64,000 bases of DNA, taken from assembly GCF_050908995.1 (NCBI RefSeq), contig NC_135118.1:21895501-21959500 (forward strand). Direction: 5' to 3'. Below, one piece after another: positions 1 through 13,500 of the stretch (positions are counted from its first letter, which is position 1; the number at the start of each line of letters is the position of its first letter). This DNA is from Andrena cerasifolii. Its lineage: Eukaryota > Arthropoda > Insecta > Hymenoptera > Andrenidae. The notes below the pieces were generated by a model that saw only the letters and a list, made by a program, of their open reading frames with translations, was not told the DNA's origin and searched no databases. The position numbers and the translations under genes were made by a program.

Positions 1-1793
1 AAGTTACAAAAATTTAAATCAATATTTTAAACATAAACCTATTCAAATAGCATAGTATTTCTCTCCACTTAGTCTAAATTAGAACATATTTCAAACACCC
101 TTTTCTCTAGTCTTCATCTTGTCTTCTCCATTAAAATAAAATAAGAAAACTAAGTAGATAAAACCACAAACAATTACCACAGCTGCTACTTTACCACTAC
201 TGCTCCCATTCAAATCTCCGTAGTTCTATAAAAATTCAGAAGTTCCACGCCAGCACGTGTCAAACGTGTTCACCCGAATTTCTCTGCAACAGTAACAGAC
301 CAACACTTTGCCCCATTCACACGAGGCATGTGGGATACGTTCTCAAATACGCGAACAACCCCTCGTTTCGCGCGCCCCAAAGGTCGCTACAGAAATTTTC
401 TACGTCGAAGACGTCCCCTTTGCGCCACTCCAGCCCCACCCTGCCCACTCTGCCGCAAGGGGGTCGAAGTGGCAGGCTAACCAGAGGGTGCGAGCCGCGC
501 CAGACGCGGAATTAACTAATGCTCGGTCGCATAATGCGCTCGTAATTTTGGCCCCTTTGCCAGCGCCATAACACCCCCTGCTTTAAAACGCCTCTGGACG
601 TTGCGCAGAGGGTTGTAGCGCGTGGCGCGCGGAAAAAGATTGGCTCGGTTTCGACGCGAACGAGAGAAGCTCCCGGTATCAGGATCGTCGCCTAGTTACA
701 ATAATCTGCGCTGTCATGCGCGAACTTAATCTTGTGAAAATGGTGTGATGTTCAGATAAGGGGCCGGGAAGACGATAACGCAATTGTTATCTGTTTAGTT
801 TACACGAGGCACTGACACGCACTGCATTCCCTTCTGTCGCTTTTTTTTCTTTGAAGGTAGACATTGATTCTGTGGAAATTTGTGGAGGATGTGTTGTGAC
901 TTTGTGGGTAGAGTTGCTTTGCTTGATTGTGATATTTAAAGCTTTCATTGGTTACTACGTGACTCTACAGGGTTTATGTACCTTTGAGAAAACTCTGTGA
1001 AGTCTTATGATTGGAGCAGGAGTAATAAGTTTTGTAATAAGTGCATTCAGTCACGAAAGTCTGCATATAACCCCCAAATTTGAGATATTATAAAGAATTC
1101 GATCGCTTCGCAAATTCTGATGAAAATAGGTGTATGTAGACTTCTATGAAATTTCAGGGAGCTGCAGAGGATATTTTACAGCCTTATGAATTTTGTGCAG
1201 CGAGAGATGTACACAGTTGTTTACCGATTTGTAGCTGACAATCAGTCCACGCGCGAACGGCAACAAAACACCCCGATTGCTCCCGTTTTTTTCACCCTTC
1301 TCGTTTCGCTTTCATCCCTCTCCGTGATTACGCCCTCTTTCACTGGCCTCTAATCGGATTTGACATCGGAAATGGAGTATTTTTGACCGAGGGGTGGACG
1401 GTTATCGGGTTCGTTTCTTGGTGGTCGAATTTCGGCTTGCCGGAAATAGTTGACGTCGTTCGTCAAATATTAATTGAAGTGGACTACAGGGGACTAGGGA
1501 TTAGGTGATACTGACGAAGGTTTCACTTCGTTCTGATTCTGCAGTTAAATGATTGGTGATTTATTAATAGTATTGTGGGATATAGATCTGGATAGGCGAT
1601 GCCGGAGCTATCAATATTGTAATTCTATTATGAGGTAGCTTGTGGTGGGTAGCTTGGCTAACAGAAGGAAAGCAACTGATTTTTTAAGAAGAATTAGGTA
1701 TATTCCACTTCTCCAGGCAAAATTATTTCCTGCAAAATCTCCACATTCGAATCCCATAAACTATTCCTCCTAAACAATAATTACAGACACAAG
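1..1793. other. Non-coding upstream DNA, no recognised gene
   Basis: The first 250 bases are AT-rich. From about 310 to 700 the sequence is GC/CpG-rich. The open frames there (308-571 and an overlapping one) are short, overlap each other and show no family features. The remainder is AT-rich unique sequence. I see no gene. Confidence 0.5.
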
Positions 1794-2597
1794 GTGCCCT
1801 GTAGGGATTGCAAAATTACCGACTTTTTCAATTACCGGTAATTCGGTAGAATTTTTAATCAAAACCGGTTTACCGATAATTTACCGGTATTTTTTAAGGT
1901 ATTGAAAATAAAAGAGTAAACATTACAAAAAAACTTTTTTTAACTCTAATCGAGCATTATAAAAAATATATGGAAATAAAATTATTCTGAACATAAAATA
2001 TAAAATATTATAGCACAAGATAGATATATTTGTATAACTATTGACAATACTTATTAATATGGATCGTCACCACGAAAACAATGAAAAGAATCTTAACTTA
2101 CATACATAATTAAATATTTTTTATTTAACATTTCTTTTTATCAAATAAGCACGCAAAAACATACCTAATTCGTCTAAACTTTGGTCTCCTGATCGCTACC
2201 TAATTTTTGTACAAAATAATCCAGCCACGGATAAAGCGCTCTCAGATTCTACACTTGTTGGCCGGGTAGGCATTAAGAAATCATATGCCATTTATAGTAT
2301 ATATTTTCTCCTTACTTTTTCTACTTGAAAATACGTCCATTTTTTCATGACTGATTCAGATTCTTAGTTTTCCTTTGGATCAGAGTTGGTTCTTCATGAG
2401 ATATTTCGGTTTTCGTCTTTATTAGTAATTGAAGTGTTTTTTTTACTGATAACGTAGTAGATGTCGATGGAATTAATGAACGCATATATGCGCTATATTG
2501 CTATATGTAATTTATCGAATTACCGGTAAAAATTTGGCAAATTACTGGTAAAAATTTTAGGGTATTTCTCACCGGTATTGCAATCCCTAGTGCCCTG
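1794..2597. mobile_element. hAT-superfamily transposon relic (788 bp) with 8-bp target duplication
   Basis: The element (1802-2589) is bounded by inverted termini TAGGGATTGCAA / TTGCAATCCCTA. It is flanked by a perfect 8-bp direct repeat, GTGCCCTG, at 1794-1801 and 2590-2597, which is diagnostic of hAT-type integration. Subterminal regions repeat TTACCGGTA-type motifs at both ends, typical of transposase binding sites. The interior keeps a decayed transposase C-terminus on the minus strand. At 788 bp it is an internally deleted, non-autonomous copy. Confidence 0.9.
2118..2279 (-). pseudogene. hAT transposase C-terminal (dimerisation) domain remnant
   Basis: The minus strand reads FLMPTRPTSVESESALSVAG, then LFCTKIR, an in-frame stop, and RSGDQSLDELGMFLRAYLIK before the terminal stop. 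This matches the hallmark hAT C-terminal dimerisation motif: Pro-x-Thr-Ser, then Glu-(Ser/Arg)-x-(Phe/Leu)-Ser-x-Ala-Gly, then a Lys-x-Arg, Ser, Leu-(x)2-Leu pattern. The internal stop and absence of the upstream catalytic region show that it is dead. It lies inside the hAT relic and runs opposite to the main gene. Confidence 0.85.
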
Positions 2598-3106
2598 CAG
2601 CCTTTTCTCCCCCCCCCCCCCAATTTGAACAACTTGCAAATTGTATGGGCTACCCCAAAAAAATCAGTATAAAGATCAACGGAAATTGTACATGTACACT
2701 ACTGAAGAAGATAATTGCTCCTATATCGACACGACATCTCTGTGCGAAACGTTTCCGAGGTTCGTTCTCCGCGAACGATAATCTGTAATCGATTTCGCCT
2801 CTGGACGCCGATCCTCGACGGTCGTACGTTGCCGGGGCGGTCTCACCCCCTCGTGAAAAAGAGAGATGGGTGGATTAATGACGTCGACAGACGGAAATTA
2901 TCGAGCACCGAGGGAAAAAGAGGATTCGACAGTGTGACTCGTGCTTCGACAAATACCTCCACGGGCCCTTCCGATCCTATCGTTCGATTTTTACACAGCC
3001 GCACTCCCCAGCCCCTTCTCATGTTGCATCCATTCTCGTTTTCTCTTCTTTTCGTTTCATCGAGAACAGTCAACCCTGGCAAACATTAATTCCGTGCGCT
3101 ACGATA
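2598..3106. other. Unique non-coding DNA
   Basis: A C13 run at about 2611-2623 precedes GC-richer unique sequence. The overlapping open frames on both strands (2715-3089, 2843-3082) exclude each other and show no domain features. I see no gene. Confidence 0.4.
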
Positions 3107-3453
3107 GAGAAAAGGTGAGGGGGGTGGGGGAGGAGAAAGAGAGGGGAGAACTAGGGAGGAGTGAAAGAAAGAACTAAGGGAGAGAAAGAGTGGACAAAGG
3201 GAGAGAAAGATAGAGCTAAGGGGCAGAAATAAAGAATCAGGGTAGAGAAGAGAGATTTAGGAGAGAGAGGTCTAGGGGAGAGAAAGAACTGGGGGAGAGA
3301 AAGAACTAGAGGAAAGAGAGACTTGGTGAAGAGAGAGAAGTAGGGGAGACGGTGTCCTAGGGGAGAGGGTGACCTAGGGGAGAGAAAGAGGGAACTATGG
3401 GATCGAGAGAGAATTAGAAGAGAAAAGGAGAGGAGAGAGAGAGATATGGGTGG
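3107..3453 (+). repeat. Imperfect polypurine tract of about 350 bp
   Basis: The + strand is almost entirely A and G, built from degenerate GGGAGAGAAAGA and CTAGGGGAGAG-type units of variable length. The minus-strand open frame across it (3151-3525) is a Ser/Leu/Pro low-complexity artefact of this composition. Such long purine/pyrimidine mirror-like tracts can adopt triplex (H-DNA) structure. Confidence 0.85.
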
Positions 3454-6400
3454 GGGTATGAAGCACTGCTTCTGCTCGGGCACGATCATTAAAATAACGA
3501 GTGAAAGGATCCTCTGGAGGGCCACCCTCGAAGACGACCGCCTTTCGGGTCGAGCTGCAGCTCCAACTCAAAAGGAAGCTGCGGAAACTAGGAATTTGTA
3601 TCGCCGAGACCACGGATAGTTCCGGGGTAGAGGGATGCCAGATAATCATAAAGCGAAGACGTACGAGGGGAGCCGTGATAAAGGACGGTTCAAGTAATCT
3701 GGCCAGAGGGATCAATGGGGAAACCGGAATGAAAAGTCGGTGTCCCATCTCTGTGTACATCCTGACAGTGGTTTTTATGGTTCGTTATCTGGCTACCTCT
3801 TTCGTCGTATCTCGCTGGATACGAACACATTTTCCGCCGTGAATGCGAAGCGCCTTTTAACATCGCCCCGTGCACAAGTGCTGCAACCTGCACTTGCTCG
3901 ACCCTTGGGCAAATTGACTAGTGACCGTCGCCTAAGACTCTTCTTTATTTATGAATGTCGGCGATTTTACGAATCAATTCCTAGGCCGAGGGGTGTTAAT
4001 GTACTCTCACGCGCAATTTATCAACCCTAAAATAATAACAGGCTAGGTTTCTCTCTCAAGTATCGCGTGGCAGATATTTCATAGATGTTAACGCTATGAG
4101 CGGATGTTTTACTCGACTTTAATAAAATCTGCAACCTCGCTTACGAACACGCGGTCGCTATAATCGACGCATTAATACTCACAAGGGAACAACGTGACAG
4201 AGAATCAAAAGGGTTTTCACCTCAACGCTATTTTCTGATTCCACATAAAATTCTGACGCAAATTGCCCGATGAAAAGCCAGCATTGCCGCGGGAATACCT
4301 CGACCGACTCGCGGAATCGTGACTATTTAATCTAGCACGTGTGCTTGGAGCTCGGGAAATTGAATTAAGCCGCGCGAAGTCATACGCCACGCGTGCAATT
4401 GAAGAGAAAAATAATACCGTTGGACCCGATCCGTCCGGCTGTAAGTATGTCGATGCAACACGGGGGTCGTGCAGTTGGCGAGTGCATTCCCCGTGATGCA
4501 TCGGGGTGTCGCTATCAAGCCTCTGATGGGAGCGAAGCTGCATTCGACGCTGAAACCGTGCAGCTACGACCACCATCTGCCGCCAGCAGGAAAAAGAATG
4601 CAACGATTCGTTCTTCGGTTAGCCCGCGGGTTTCTTAACGAAACAATTTCATTCCTACTCGACGAAACTGTACGCAGCCGATCGCTTGAAACAGATTTCA
4701 CAGTATCGAATTGAAATTCCGCTGGAAATTCGCCGCGTACCCTGTTGAGTCGACACAGCCGTTCGTAAGTGCTTGCACGCGTAATTTCGTTTGCCGCGCA
4801 ATGATAGGAGACCCAATGCCACACGGTTAACCATTTGATCATTGGAGTCGGCTGAGCGATCGACGATTAATCGACCGCCTAGTTTTAGCGGTGAATTACC
4901 TTTTTCGCCCTATGTACATGCTGTCGTTTCACTCAATTTTCAGAGCGTTCCGATCGATTTGGCAATTTAAGTGAACAGTATTTGCTGCTCCACTGTCGCC
5001 GTTTAACATGAATTAACCGGCGATTCGTTGCGCCCGTTGCAAATTCCAACGCCCGTACCCTTAGGGAGAAGGAAATTCGGGGAACAACCGAGCCTTTTTG
5101 CGTTTAATCGCGAGAAATCCGCCGACGGGGCGTGGGCCTCCAGGTTAGAATAATTAATCGCGTAATTGACTAATTTGCCACTCGAAGGGTGCGAGGTCTC
5201 GAGTGAAATGCACTTTTCGTTGGGTGCTCGATAAAGGACGGTTGAAAGTGCTTTAAACCGGGGAAAGAACGGTGGGATCCATTAGGGGCAATTAAGTGTA
5301 TCTCGGCCGGCACGGATAACTCAGCGACCGACCGTCTTTCTGCAAAAACTTTTTTAAATCAAATCTTTGCTTAATCAAACCGGGCAACGCTGCCTGCTGA
5401 AACCGTACGCCATCTAGTCGACGCTGGAAATGACGCGAGGCCAAGTGTTTAGAATGCCTGTTAGCTAACGCACGCTGTTAGCAGTGGCTAACGAAGGAGG
5501 CGAAATGCAAATTGAAACAACATATTAGCGTGATTCTGTCTGCGTTGGAATAATATTTTCTGTGCAGAATATTCTCCAAGCATCTGCATGTTTTAATCGT
5601 TCTGCAGAATAGTATTTTAATACATATCTCGAAGTCAAATTCGCGTGCTAAAAATTATTTCCTTTTTGCTTCATGGAAGCAACGTAATGTTGTCCTCGTC
5701 TTTTGTTTGGAGGCGGGAAGCAACAAATTTGATTTGATCGAAGGATGGAATCGACGAAAAATCACGCGACGAGGTCGTGCGTGAGCAAATGGCGCAGAAA
5801 TTCGCCGAGACTTGGCGACGGGCGATACATTTTCCGTGCTCAGCTCTATTCGACGACGTGCTCGGCTTTCCACGACGATATAGGTATAGCGCGTTATTCG
5901 ATAACAGTCAATCTCGTGGAAAATAGGAGGGGAGGCTGAAATTTACATTCAAATTCTGCGGCTTCTCCTTTTCCAGTGAGATCGAAAATTAAACCGTCAT
6001 CGCGTGTACGCGTGTATATTTTTTCCGCCCCTTTCGGCTCCCCTGCGCATTTCCAGACACTTCCCTCTACCAGCGGTGCGAGTGTGTATGGTGAAAATGC
6101 AATTCAGCTTCAACGAATCGCATTTCGCGTCGTCGGAGATTCCTTCTTGTTTTTGTACGATATCTATGAAAAATTCCCAGACTCCGAGTTTAATAATTTA
6201 TCGCCGTGGAGTGAAAGACAGTAAAAAGAAAAACACGATATCTACCTTGGCATACCCGAGAATGGCCCTTTCACAGCAGATGTTGGAAGTGTCCACCGTT
6301 TTCTTGAAGGCATAAGTTCGCCCATCGCACCACAATAAATTATTTAAAGTCAGAGCCCGGGAACTTCTGATGCACACTGTACAATGACAATTTATTTTGC

Positions 6401-8527
6401 AGCTTCAGTAAGTGGTAAGAAATAATGGTGTGAAATTCCACTATTGCAAATGTTTAATGCATCGCTCGAATGTTTAATGTATCATTAGAACGAGGATATT
6501 GTCGGTAAATTATTTTGCCATCGAAGTAATCACAATCAGAGCTACTGTACATCTTCAAATTCCGTCTCAATTATCGAGATCAGTTTTGTCCACGTTTTAT
6601 AAAAGTTTTCCAACGATTACAATGTCCATTGTGTCCTCTGACAGAACGTGGCTTTTAAATTCCTTTCGAAACAAAAAACAAACAAAAAAATCAGTGAACG
6701 GTTCATCGTATCTTCTGAAATCCTTTTTGTGTTGGAGTCATCGATCTGTGATCACCAATTGCCCCGGCGAGCGTCCCCCTGAATCGCTTGTAGGGCAGTG
6801 GACGAACAATTCAGTGGTCCCAGATACACGGAACACAGGAAACGCATTTCGGCGATGCTTAATGATAACGAACGAGCGCGGATATTATCACGGGGGTTGC
6901 TTGTGGGTCGGCGGCAGGTAAAAAACCATTCGTTCAAATTAAGAAGTTGATTCGGATTTAATGGTGTTTTGTTTGGCCGGTGGGCACGAGGGCAGGCCAC
7001 GGGGTCGGTTCTCCCTTGCTCCTCGCGATTCAGGCTCCCGCCCTTTTGTGCCGTTCTTGCCTTTTTTTTTGCGCGCGCGTCGCGCACCACAGAAATTGGG
7101 GTAAAGCGAAATCCAGCCGTATTTTGCACGCCGCCTTTCATTCTCAATTCGTTTTACTTGCACGCCCCTCTGCACCTTTCTTCGGGCTCTCCGTTTCCTG
7201 CTCAAAACTAAATCAACAAACTTCCTCCTTTTTCGGCTGCTTCGACGTTACACTGGTAGTAAAAGGAACGCTGTCAGAGATGTTTAATTAAATCGTCCAT
7301 TGGCTAGTCTCCGTCTTACAGGGAAGGAAATTTCTATTGACTTTCTTCCTCCTATTTGTGACGTTACCGTTTTGTGTACAGTTGTAAAGTACTCTGAAGA
7401 TACTGATAACAGAGAAACGAGAGAAAATTTGCTTCCACAGAAAACTGTTTCAGAAAACTTTGATCAATAGTTTGGATACGACTTCTGTGCATTAAAAGGA
7501 GAAGAAATGTGGGTCAGAATAGACTCAGACATAGTCGTCCAAGAGTTAAATCTCATGCAGGACAGTTTGAGCGCTTGTTGTAAAAATCAAACATTTCCAG
7601 ACACGTGTACACGCGAGCTTTTTGTCTTGTGTTTTACCACGCAGACTTCGTCCCCAGTGTTCTATGTATTTGCTTCCTTCGACGCGAACGTGTTTGCCAA
7701 ATGACGGGTAAGTCAGAGGACCTCGCTACAAGATCCCACTTGTGTCACACACGTGTGTTATTGTGTAATCGCCGGTTCAAACACGTGGGAGCCGTCTGTG
7801 CTATGTTAGGTAAATTCTCGTTAGGCCCGGCAGCCGTTGGCCACGCGTAAGCTGGCTTTAATCCTCGCAAAAAGACGAGCCAAGGCTCAAGTGGATCAAG
7901 CCCGGCATTGCTCGGGCGCTCAGTAGTGCATCCATATGGACGCAACCCCATTACTCGACGACTCCATGTCCAGGGTTAGCGTGGATTTATCCCTCGTGCC
8001 TGTACTCGTCTGCACCGACGGCAGAGTCCGTGTTTTATGGGATTCATCGATTGGTTCGCATCGTAAATTGGTAATGATGGAATAGAATAGGGGTGGAGAT
8101 GAATTAGGGAACAGGGAGCGCTCCATTGTGATGCTAGTTTGGAGGATGGGGCTTAGGAGTTTGTGACACGAACGAGACTGTCGTTTTCGAAAATACTGAC
8201 AATAAGTAATGTTTATTGGAAGGATCATTGTTAGTTTGCGATCTATGGAAGTCGAAACCAAAGTTAAGATTTTCTAGAATTTAGGTTTTATACAGATAGT
8301 TCTTACTTACATTGCAATTAATGACAGTTGGGGATTCTTTTCGTTTTTAAAATTAGTGGAGTTGATAGTTCTAAAATGGATAGGTTTATTTTATGAATAG
8401 AATGCAAATTATATTTGTGAGATAGTGTTCGATACTCATATCTATAATTTAAGTCACTATAGATGATGATGAGGGTGGTTGTTGATACTCAAATTTAGCA
8501 TCGTAAATTGATAATAATCATAGACTA
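3454..8527. other. About 5 kb of unique, moderately GC-rich DNA without a recognised gene
   Basis: Many short overlapping open frames occur on both strands (for example 3501-3842, 4217-4603, 6499-6921, 6752-7147). None shows a recognisable domain, signal peptide or exon-like splice context in phase with the gene at 10380. The region could contain the first exon or promoter of that gene, but I could not identify either. Confidence 0.4.
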
Positions 8528-8960
8528 ACAAGGGAAGATCCCGAACCCGAAAATTTAAAAAAAATTCTGAAACTTTGTGAATATGCAGGGGATTTCCTCC
8601 TGATTACAACGCAATTTTTGTTTGCTGCCCAAATTCACTCTAAGGGGGTGAAATTAACCTCTGAAAAATCAGCTACTTTCCAATTTTAATTTGTAACTCG
8701 CATTCCGTAAGAGATAAAAAAAATTCAAGTCAAAAGTTACTTCTTTTAATTAGGTCTTTCATTTGGTGAAAAATATATTTTACAGTTCACGAGTTATAAC
8801 ACAAAATCGGAAAATAACCGGATTTTCAGGGGTCAATTACACCCCCTTAGAGTGAATTTGGGCAGCAAACAAAAATTGCGTTCTAATCAGGAAGAAATTG
8901 CCTACATATTCACAAAGTTTCAGAATTTTTTGAATTTCCAGATTCGGAATGTTCCCTTGT
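8528..8960. mobile_element. Fold-back (long inverted repeat) element, about 433 bp
   Basis: The termini ACAAGGGAA (8528) and TTCCCTTGT (ending 8960) are inverted. The two arms, about 170 bp each, are imperfect reverse complements. For example, AACGCAATTTTTGTTTGCTG on the left pairs with CAGCAAACAAAAATTGCGTT on the right, and CACTCTAAGGGGGTG pairs with CACCCCCTTAGAGTG. The centre lies near 8745. There is no open frame of note, so this is a non-autonomous MITE-like element. Confidence 0.85.
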
Positions 8961-10379
8961 AAGTAGGTAATATAGTAGATGTAGATGAGAAATGGGGGAA
9001 ACACTGTACGTTATTTAGTATATGTATATATATTCTGGATTTTGTTATTTACTTCGCTAAAAATTGTTTCGATGAAAGGCAATAGTATTACCTGGTGGCG
9101 ATGGTTTGCGCGAGGTCAACAGCGAGTTTTCTTTGTAGCCTTGGCTCTCGAAGAATAACGATAACTTTCGAGGGACACGATGACGGAAGAGATTAGCCGG
9201 AAGTGCCACTCTTCAGATCAAATTGAAGCGTCTGAAGGCTGTCTGCACACCGTTTTGTACGTCTCTTCCTATATATTCTCATTCTTGTCTCTTCTACTTG
9301 TGGACAAACTCATTTATACATTATTACTATGTCTCCTGCGAGCATTTCATGGTCGTTTCCAGAATTATCTATTATTACGATGAATCTTTGCAAATTCGAA
9401 GTACTTATACTTGTAAATTAATTTGAAATTAATTAGTAATTAAAATTTACCACAGAGGCGCTAGTTGCGAAAATATGAAGACTGTTTGAGTTTGTGTTAC
9501 AATTTTTTAAAGAACTTAAATAGAGTTTTTAAGATACTTCATAAATTTTGTTTGATTCTAAAAACACTGTACTTTAACATAAAAAATACAAAGTTAAGCA
9601 AAAATATTCTGAAACTATAAAAAATATTCTGTTTTTTACGTTTCAATTTTGGGTATTTTTGCCCCCGTAGCGACAACCTGTGTTACAGTATGGGGTGCGC
9701 CTTCCGATGGGTTAACTGATTCAGAGAATCGACAAAGGTTGTTTAAAAATTGGTAAAACAAGTTCGGACAACAAATTATGCGTACTGGCGAAATTAAAAA
9801 CTCTTTCGCTAATGAATTGTTCACGAGCAGCGACATAATTACTAAACTCTCAACACCCCCTTTTCTAACGTCTAATTATTATAAAATAAAATTCGAAGGA
9901 AAAAGTCGAGGAAAGAGGTAATCAACATTTGTAGACGTTTTGTACCATACCTAGTACGTGATAACATCGATTAAGAATTCGGCGGACATCGCTTCCGTCG
10001 AAGATAGATTCATAAAATATTAAATTTACGATGTGCTTTCAAACTTTATAATATAACGAGGACTTCAATTACACACTGCTGAAGACAATTACAGAACTAT
10101 CCATTCCAGTGATGCATTAAAAATGAAAACATATCACGCAGTATCTCTGTTAAATTATGTTCCCATGTTATTTCACTTATTAATTGTTTATACTGAAGTT
10201 ATCAAAATTGACTTTCTCGAAAACGAAATCTCGCACCAAGAAACCTTATTCCACACTTTCAGTTTACTTTTCTGTGAAGGATCCTCTCCTGAGGTTCCAC
10301 CACCAGTTCCATGCCACCCCGTGCAGTCCAGTCGAGACCCTTCTAGTAACTTAACGACGATATCGTGTTTGTTTTCCAG
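8961..10379. other. AT-rich non-coding DNA upstream of the first recognised exon
   Basis: No domain or signal is recognised. The frame from 10123 begins with a hydrophobic, signal-like stretch, but it runs into the 10380 exon in the wrong frame and has no donor that would correct this without an impossibly short intron. Confidence 0.4.
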
Positions 10380-10509
10380 TGCTTGGCATTTGTCGCAGCC
10401 AAGAGTGTGGACACGAAAGGCTGGTGAACTGCGGCAGGCCCCTCGAGAAGATCAACAGCAACGACCTGAGTTTCGCGATTAAAAAGGAGACGCTACAGCA
10501 AATGTGCAT
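10380..10509 (+). CDS. Exon (first recognised) of a Cys-rich secreted-type protein gene
   Basis: This internal exon lies between a pyrimidine-rich acceptor (TTTGTTTTCCAG, ending 10379) and the donor GTAAGT at 10510. The other two frames do not join to the next exon. The coding frame begins two bases in and reads LGICRSQECGHERLVNCGRP and onward, ending in ...QQMC plus two bases (phase 2). It carries four cysteines. The preceding codon is split and ends in TG, so an upstream exon must supply its first base, the initiator Met and, I expect, a signal peptide. I searched upstream and found no convincing signal-peptide exon. The longer open frame running through this exon from 10123 is a different frame and is a shadow. 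The cysteine spacing loosely recalls insect secreted families such as DUF19/T20D4.11-like or 27-kDa haemolymph proteins, but I cannot assign it to a named family. Confidence 0.8.
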
Positions 10510-13500
10510 GTAAGTTTTCAGCTGGCTTCAACTCTTATATTAACCGGGTGGTTTAGCTTCGTCGCGCGGCGCCTTCTTTCACGCGGCCACCCCGGCTTTT
10601 CAGCCACTTGGAGGAAACTTTTTACGCAGCAAGGGTAAAACGTTTCTGATGAAGCGATCTTTCTCGCGGAATTCAATACTTCATTCGAGGGGAGCAGTAA
10701 CACCGGGCCATTTTCGTGGACGTGGAAAAGTTTCATGCTGAATTATTCCTTAGGATTCCCAATGGGGGTTAAACGAAGGCAAAGGATCGAGAACGAAGTT
10801 TCTTTCGTCGTAGCAAGAAGTCGCTAGGCCGAATAAATACACTGCCCTAAATAATTGCAGGTTTAACGTTCCACGTGGGAATGAGAGTGCTCTTTGAAGT
10901 GCTGGAGAAGGAAATGCGTATAGGTAGTAGGATAACTGGTACGTGGTCCAACTCGATTCAAGTACCGCCTGATGCTTCGTGACACAAACCGTCCAAGAAT
11001 TAATCACGAATTAATTGAGTTTAAATTATTTCAGTTTGTTCGCAGTGAGAGAAGTTTGTGAAAATTTGTTGATCGAGTTTGAACTTCAACGTTGGAGATT
11101 CTTTCTCGCTAGACTTCCTTTCGAGTTTCGATGGCTCTCAGGAATTGGATTTTCGTCGATCGTGCCCCATAATTAGATCGATTGGTTGAAGCTTTGATAC
11201 CAGTGAAATTTTTTTTTAAACGCTCGCTTCGACGGCTTTCAACCATTCGTGGGCTTATCTTCGCGACCGTGGAGCTCGGTGGAACGGGCACGAAGGCTGA
11301 AAGAGAATTCTAACAAGTCTGCCCGCTAATTCGCGGAAAGTTTAAGGGACGAAGGACTCGGGATTTCTTCAGAGCTTTAAATGGCCTTTTAGATTGCTTT
11401 TCCTGGTTAATTTTTGAAAACTTCGATGATCAACCCTTTCCGGGAAGAGATTTTCTTCTCCCACTTTGTCTCCAGTAATTTCTATTAATTTGGAGCATAA
11501 GTGTAACCTTAAGTGTACAGCGAACTTGAAGAATCGATTAATGTTCCACTTCTTGCACAGTAACTTCGGCATATTTAATATTGAGATTGAAATAAAAGTT
11601 ATTATGTTCAAATATAATATTGGAACATCGACGAGTAGTTGATTTGGAACCGTATATACATTCCTCGCCTTAATGAAATTTTTATTACCGTTCGGTAATT
11701 TTGGGGGAATTAAATTCTGCCCGCAGAAATGCGAATTCCTGTGTGTATTCAGCAAGGTTTGGCGCTCGTCGATTTTTATGCAGAAAAATAAGTGAAATCC
11801 GGCCATTCCGATATTAACAATTATTCATTCATTTTTTCAGTGAACGACTGAAAAATATTTGGCATAGAGTTAATGAACGATTCAACAAAAATTTGATAAC
11901 TGGGGAGAGGGTGTATTTTTGAAAATGAAATTCAATTACTATTTTGTTTATTCGCGCGATTTCTTCAAATCGCTTTAAAACATTGCTATTCAACCTCTAC
12001 TTTTTCATCCACGATGGATTTATAAATACTTTGAACTAAAACATTTCGTCGACATACGAGGTCTTTATACCTGAAGCTGAGCGTCGAGGCTCGATCGATT
12101 TGTAATGTGGAATAAAAATAACGAGAAGAGGAAAATCTTTAACGATGCCACGAGTCGGGGAAATATTGAAACGTTATCGAATTTACAAATTCGTAAAACT
12201 ACGAGTGAAACGAATTATTTAACAGCTCTTAATTCGGGATTGAATTGAATTGAAATCTTCAAACTCTTCGCCTCCTTGACAGGAATAGATCTTAATATCC
12301 TTTTTCCTCGCAGCAGTACGAATCATTAAACTGGTGGTGATAAAACGGGGAGAAACAAATTGTTTAAGAATCTACTTAATCGCTGTGTCGATTGGATTAT
12401 TTCTCGAATATACATTTTTGGTTGAACTCCTTCAAACTTCCTGTTCGGGCTACCAGATTCCTTTGGAAACTCGAACAACACCTCACGGGCAGTTCGCCTT
12501 CTGTTGGAGCAATCTTATCGAGGAATTGGACTTATATTTCGAACTGGATGCTAGCTTTAATACGAATTTCTCGCGTGATCGATCAGCCAGGTTCCGTGGC
12601 AGGCTGCTTGGGACATTCAGTAGATTGAGGTTATAGTACAAACGAGAGACTGTCGTTTCTCAGGATACAAGGCTGTGTCGATTGGAAAAGGTATCGTTCC
12701 CTTTTGATGCGAAGAAATCCAGGCTAAAGCCTGGCACTGGCAATTTGGGTTACTTAATTTCGTGCTTAAAACTAACGGACCCGATAGTTCTGTAGTGTCT
12801 AAGCCCCGTACCGCATCCTTTTCATTGAAAACAGGTTGAGCAGTGAGATATACCTGAATGTTTTTACTAAACACCATGATAACAGTCTCAGAGATTTGTG
12901 CCGGTGATTTTGAAAGTGCTGTAAGTCGAGATATTTAGACTGTTGCGTTTGGAGGTATTACTAAATATTTATCCATTATTCAGCAAAATGTCTCCCAAAT
13001 TCCGAAAGTGCCCAAACGTAGTTTTTCGATGTTCACAATTTAAAAACTTCAAACATTTTTTCGAAGGAAAGCAATTTTTATTTTCAAATACCTTGCCACT
13101 AACGAGTTTCCCATTTTTGGGTAATGTAGTCTTTACCACGATCTCTCCTAATTTTTTCATATTGAGGGCATAATTAAGTATACTTCGCGTTTTTCTTTAT
13201 TTTCTTGCCCCACATCTAAGGTTAATGTATAACACAAAAATATGTAATTATTTCCTTTCTCACAAATTACTTATCTGCGCCACTATTGAAATGGACGTGA
13301 AACTGTCGCAGGTCATTATGAAAGAGACACTATACTTACTTCACGGCTAATTTGCAACAATTCTTTGGTAATATTGAATTATAAATTCATAGATGTTACA
13401 TAAAATAAGAGAAATCTGAATTTTTCGGGTCTGTTGACTTACACCACTTTCATAATCACCGGCACATTTAACAGAATACAGCGAGTTAAATGCAGAAACA

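Noticed and set aside
3151..3525. 124-residue minus-strand frame
   Set aside because: It is low-complexity Ser/Leu/Pro sequence produced by the polypurine tract.
10123..10482. Open frame starting with a signal-peptide-like stretch just upstream of the first exon
   Set aside because: It enters the exon in the wrong frame, and no donor gives a viable intron before 10379.
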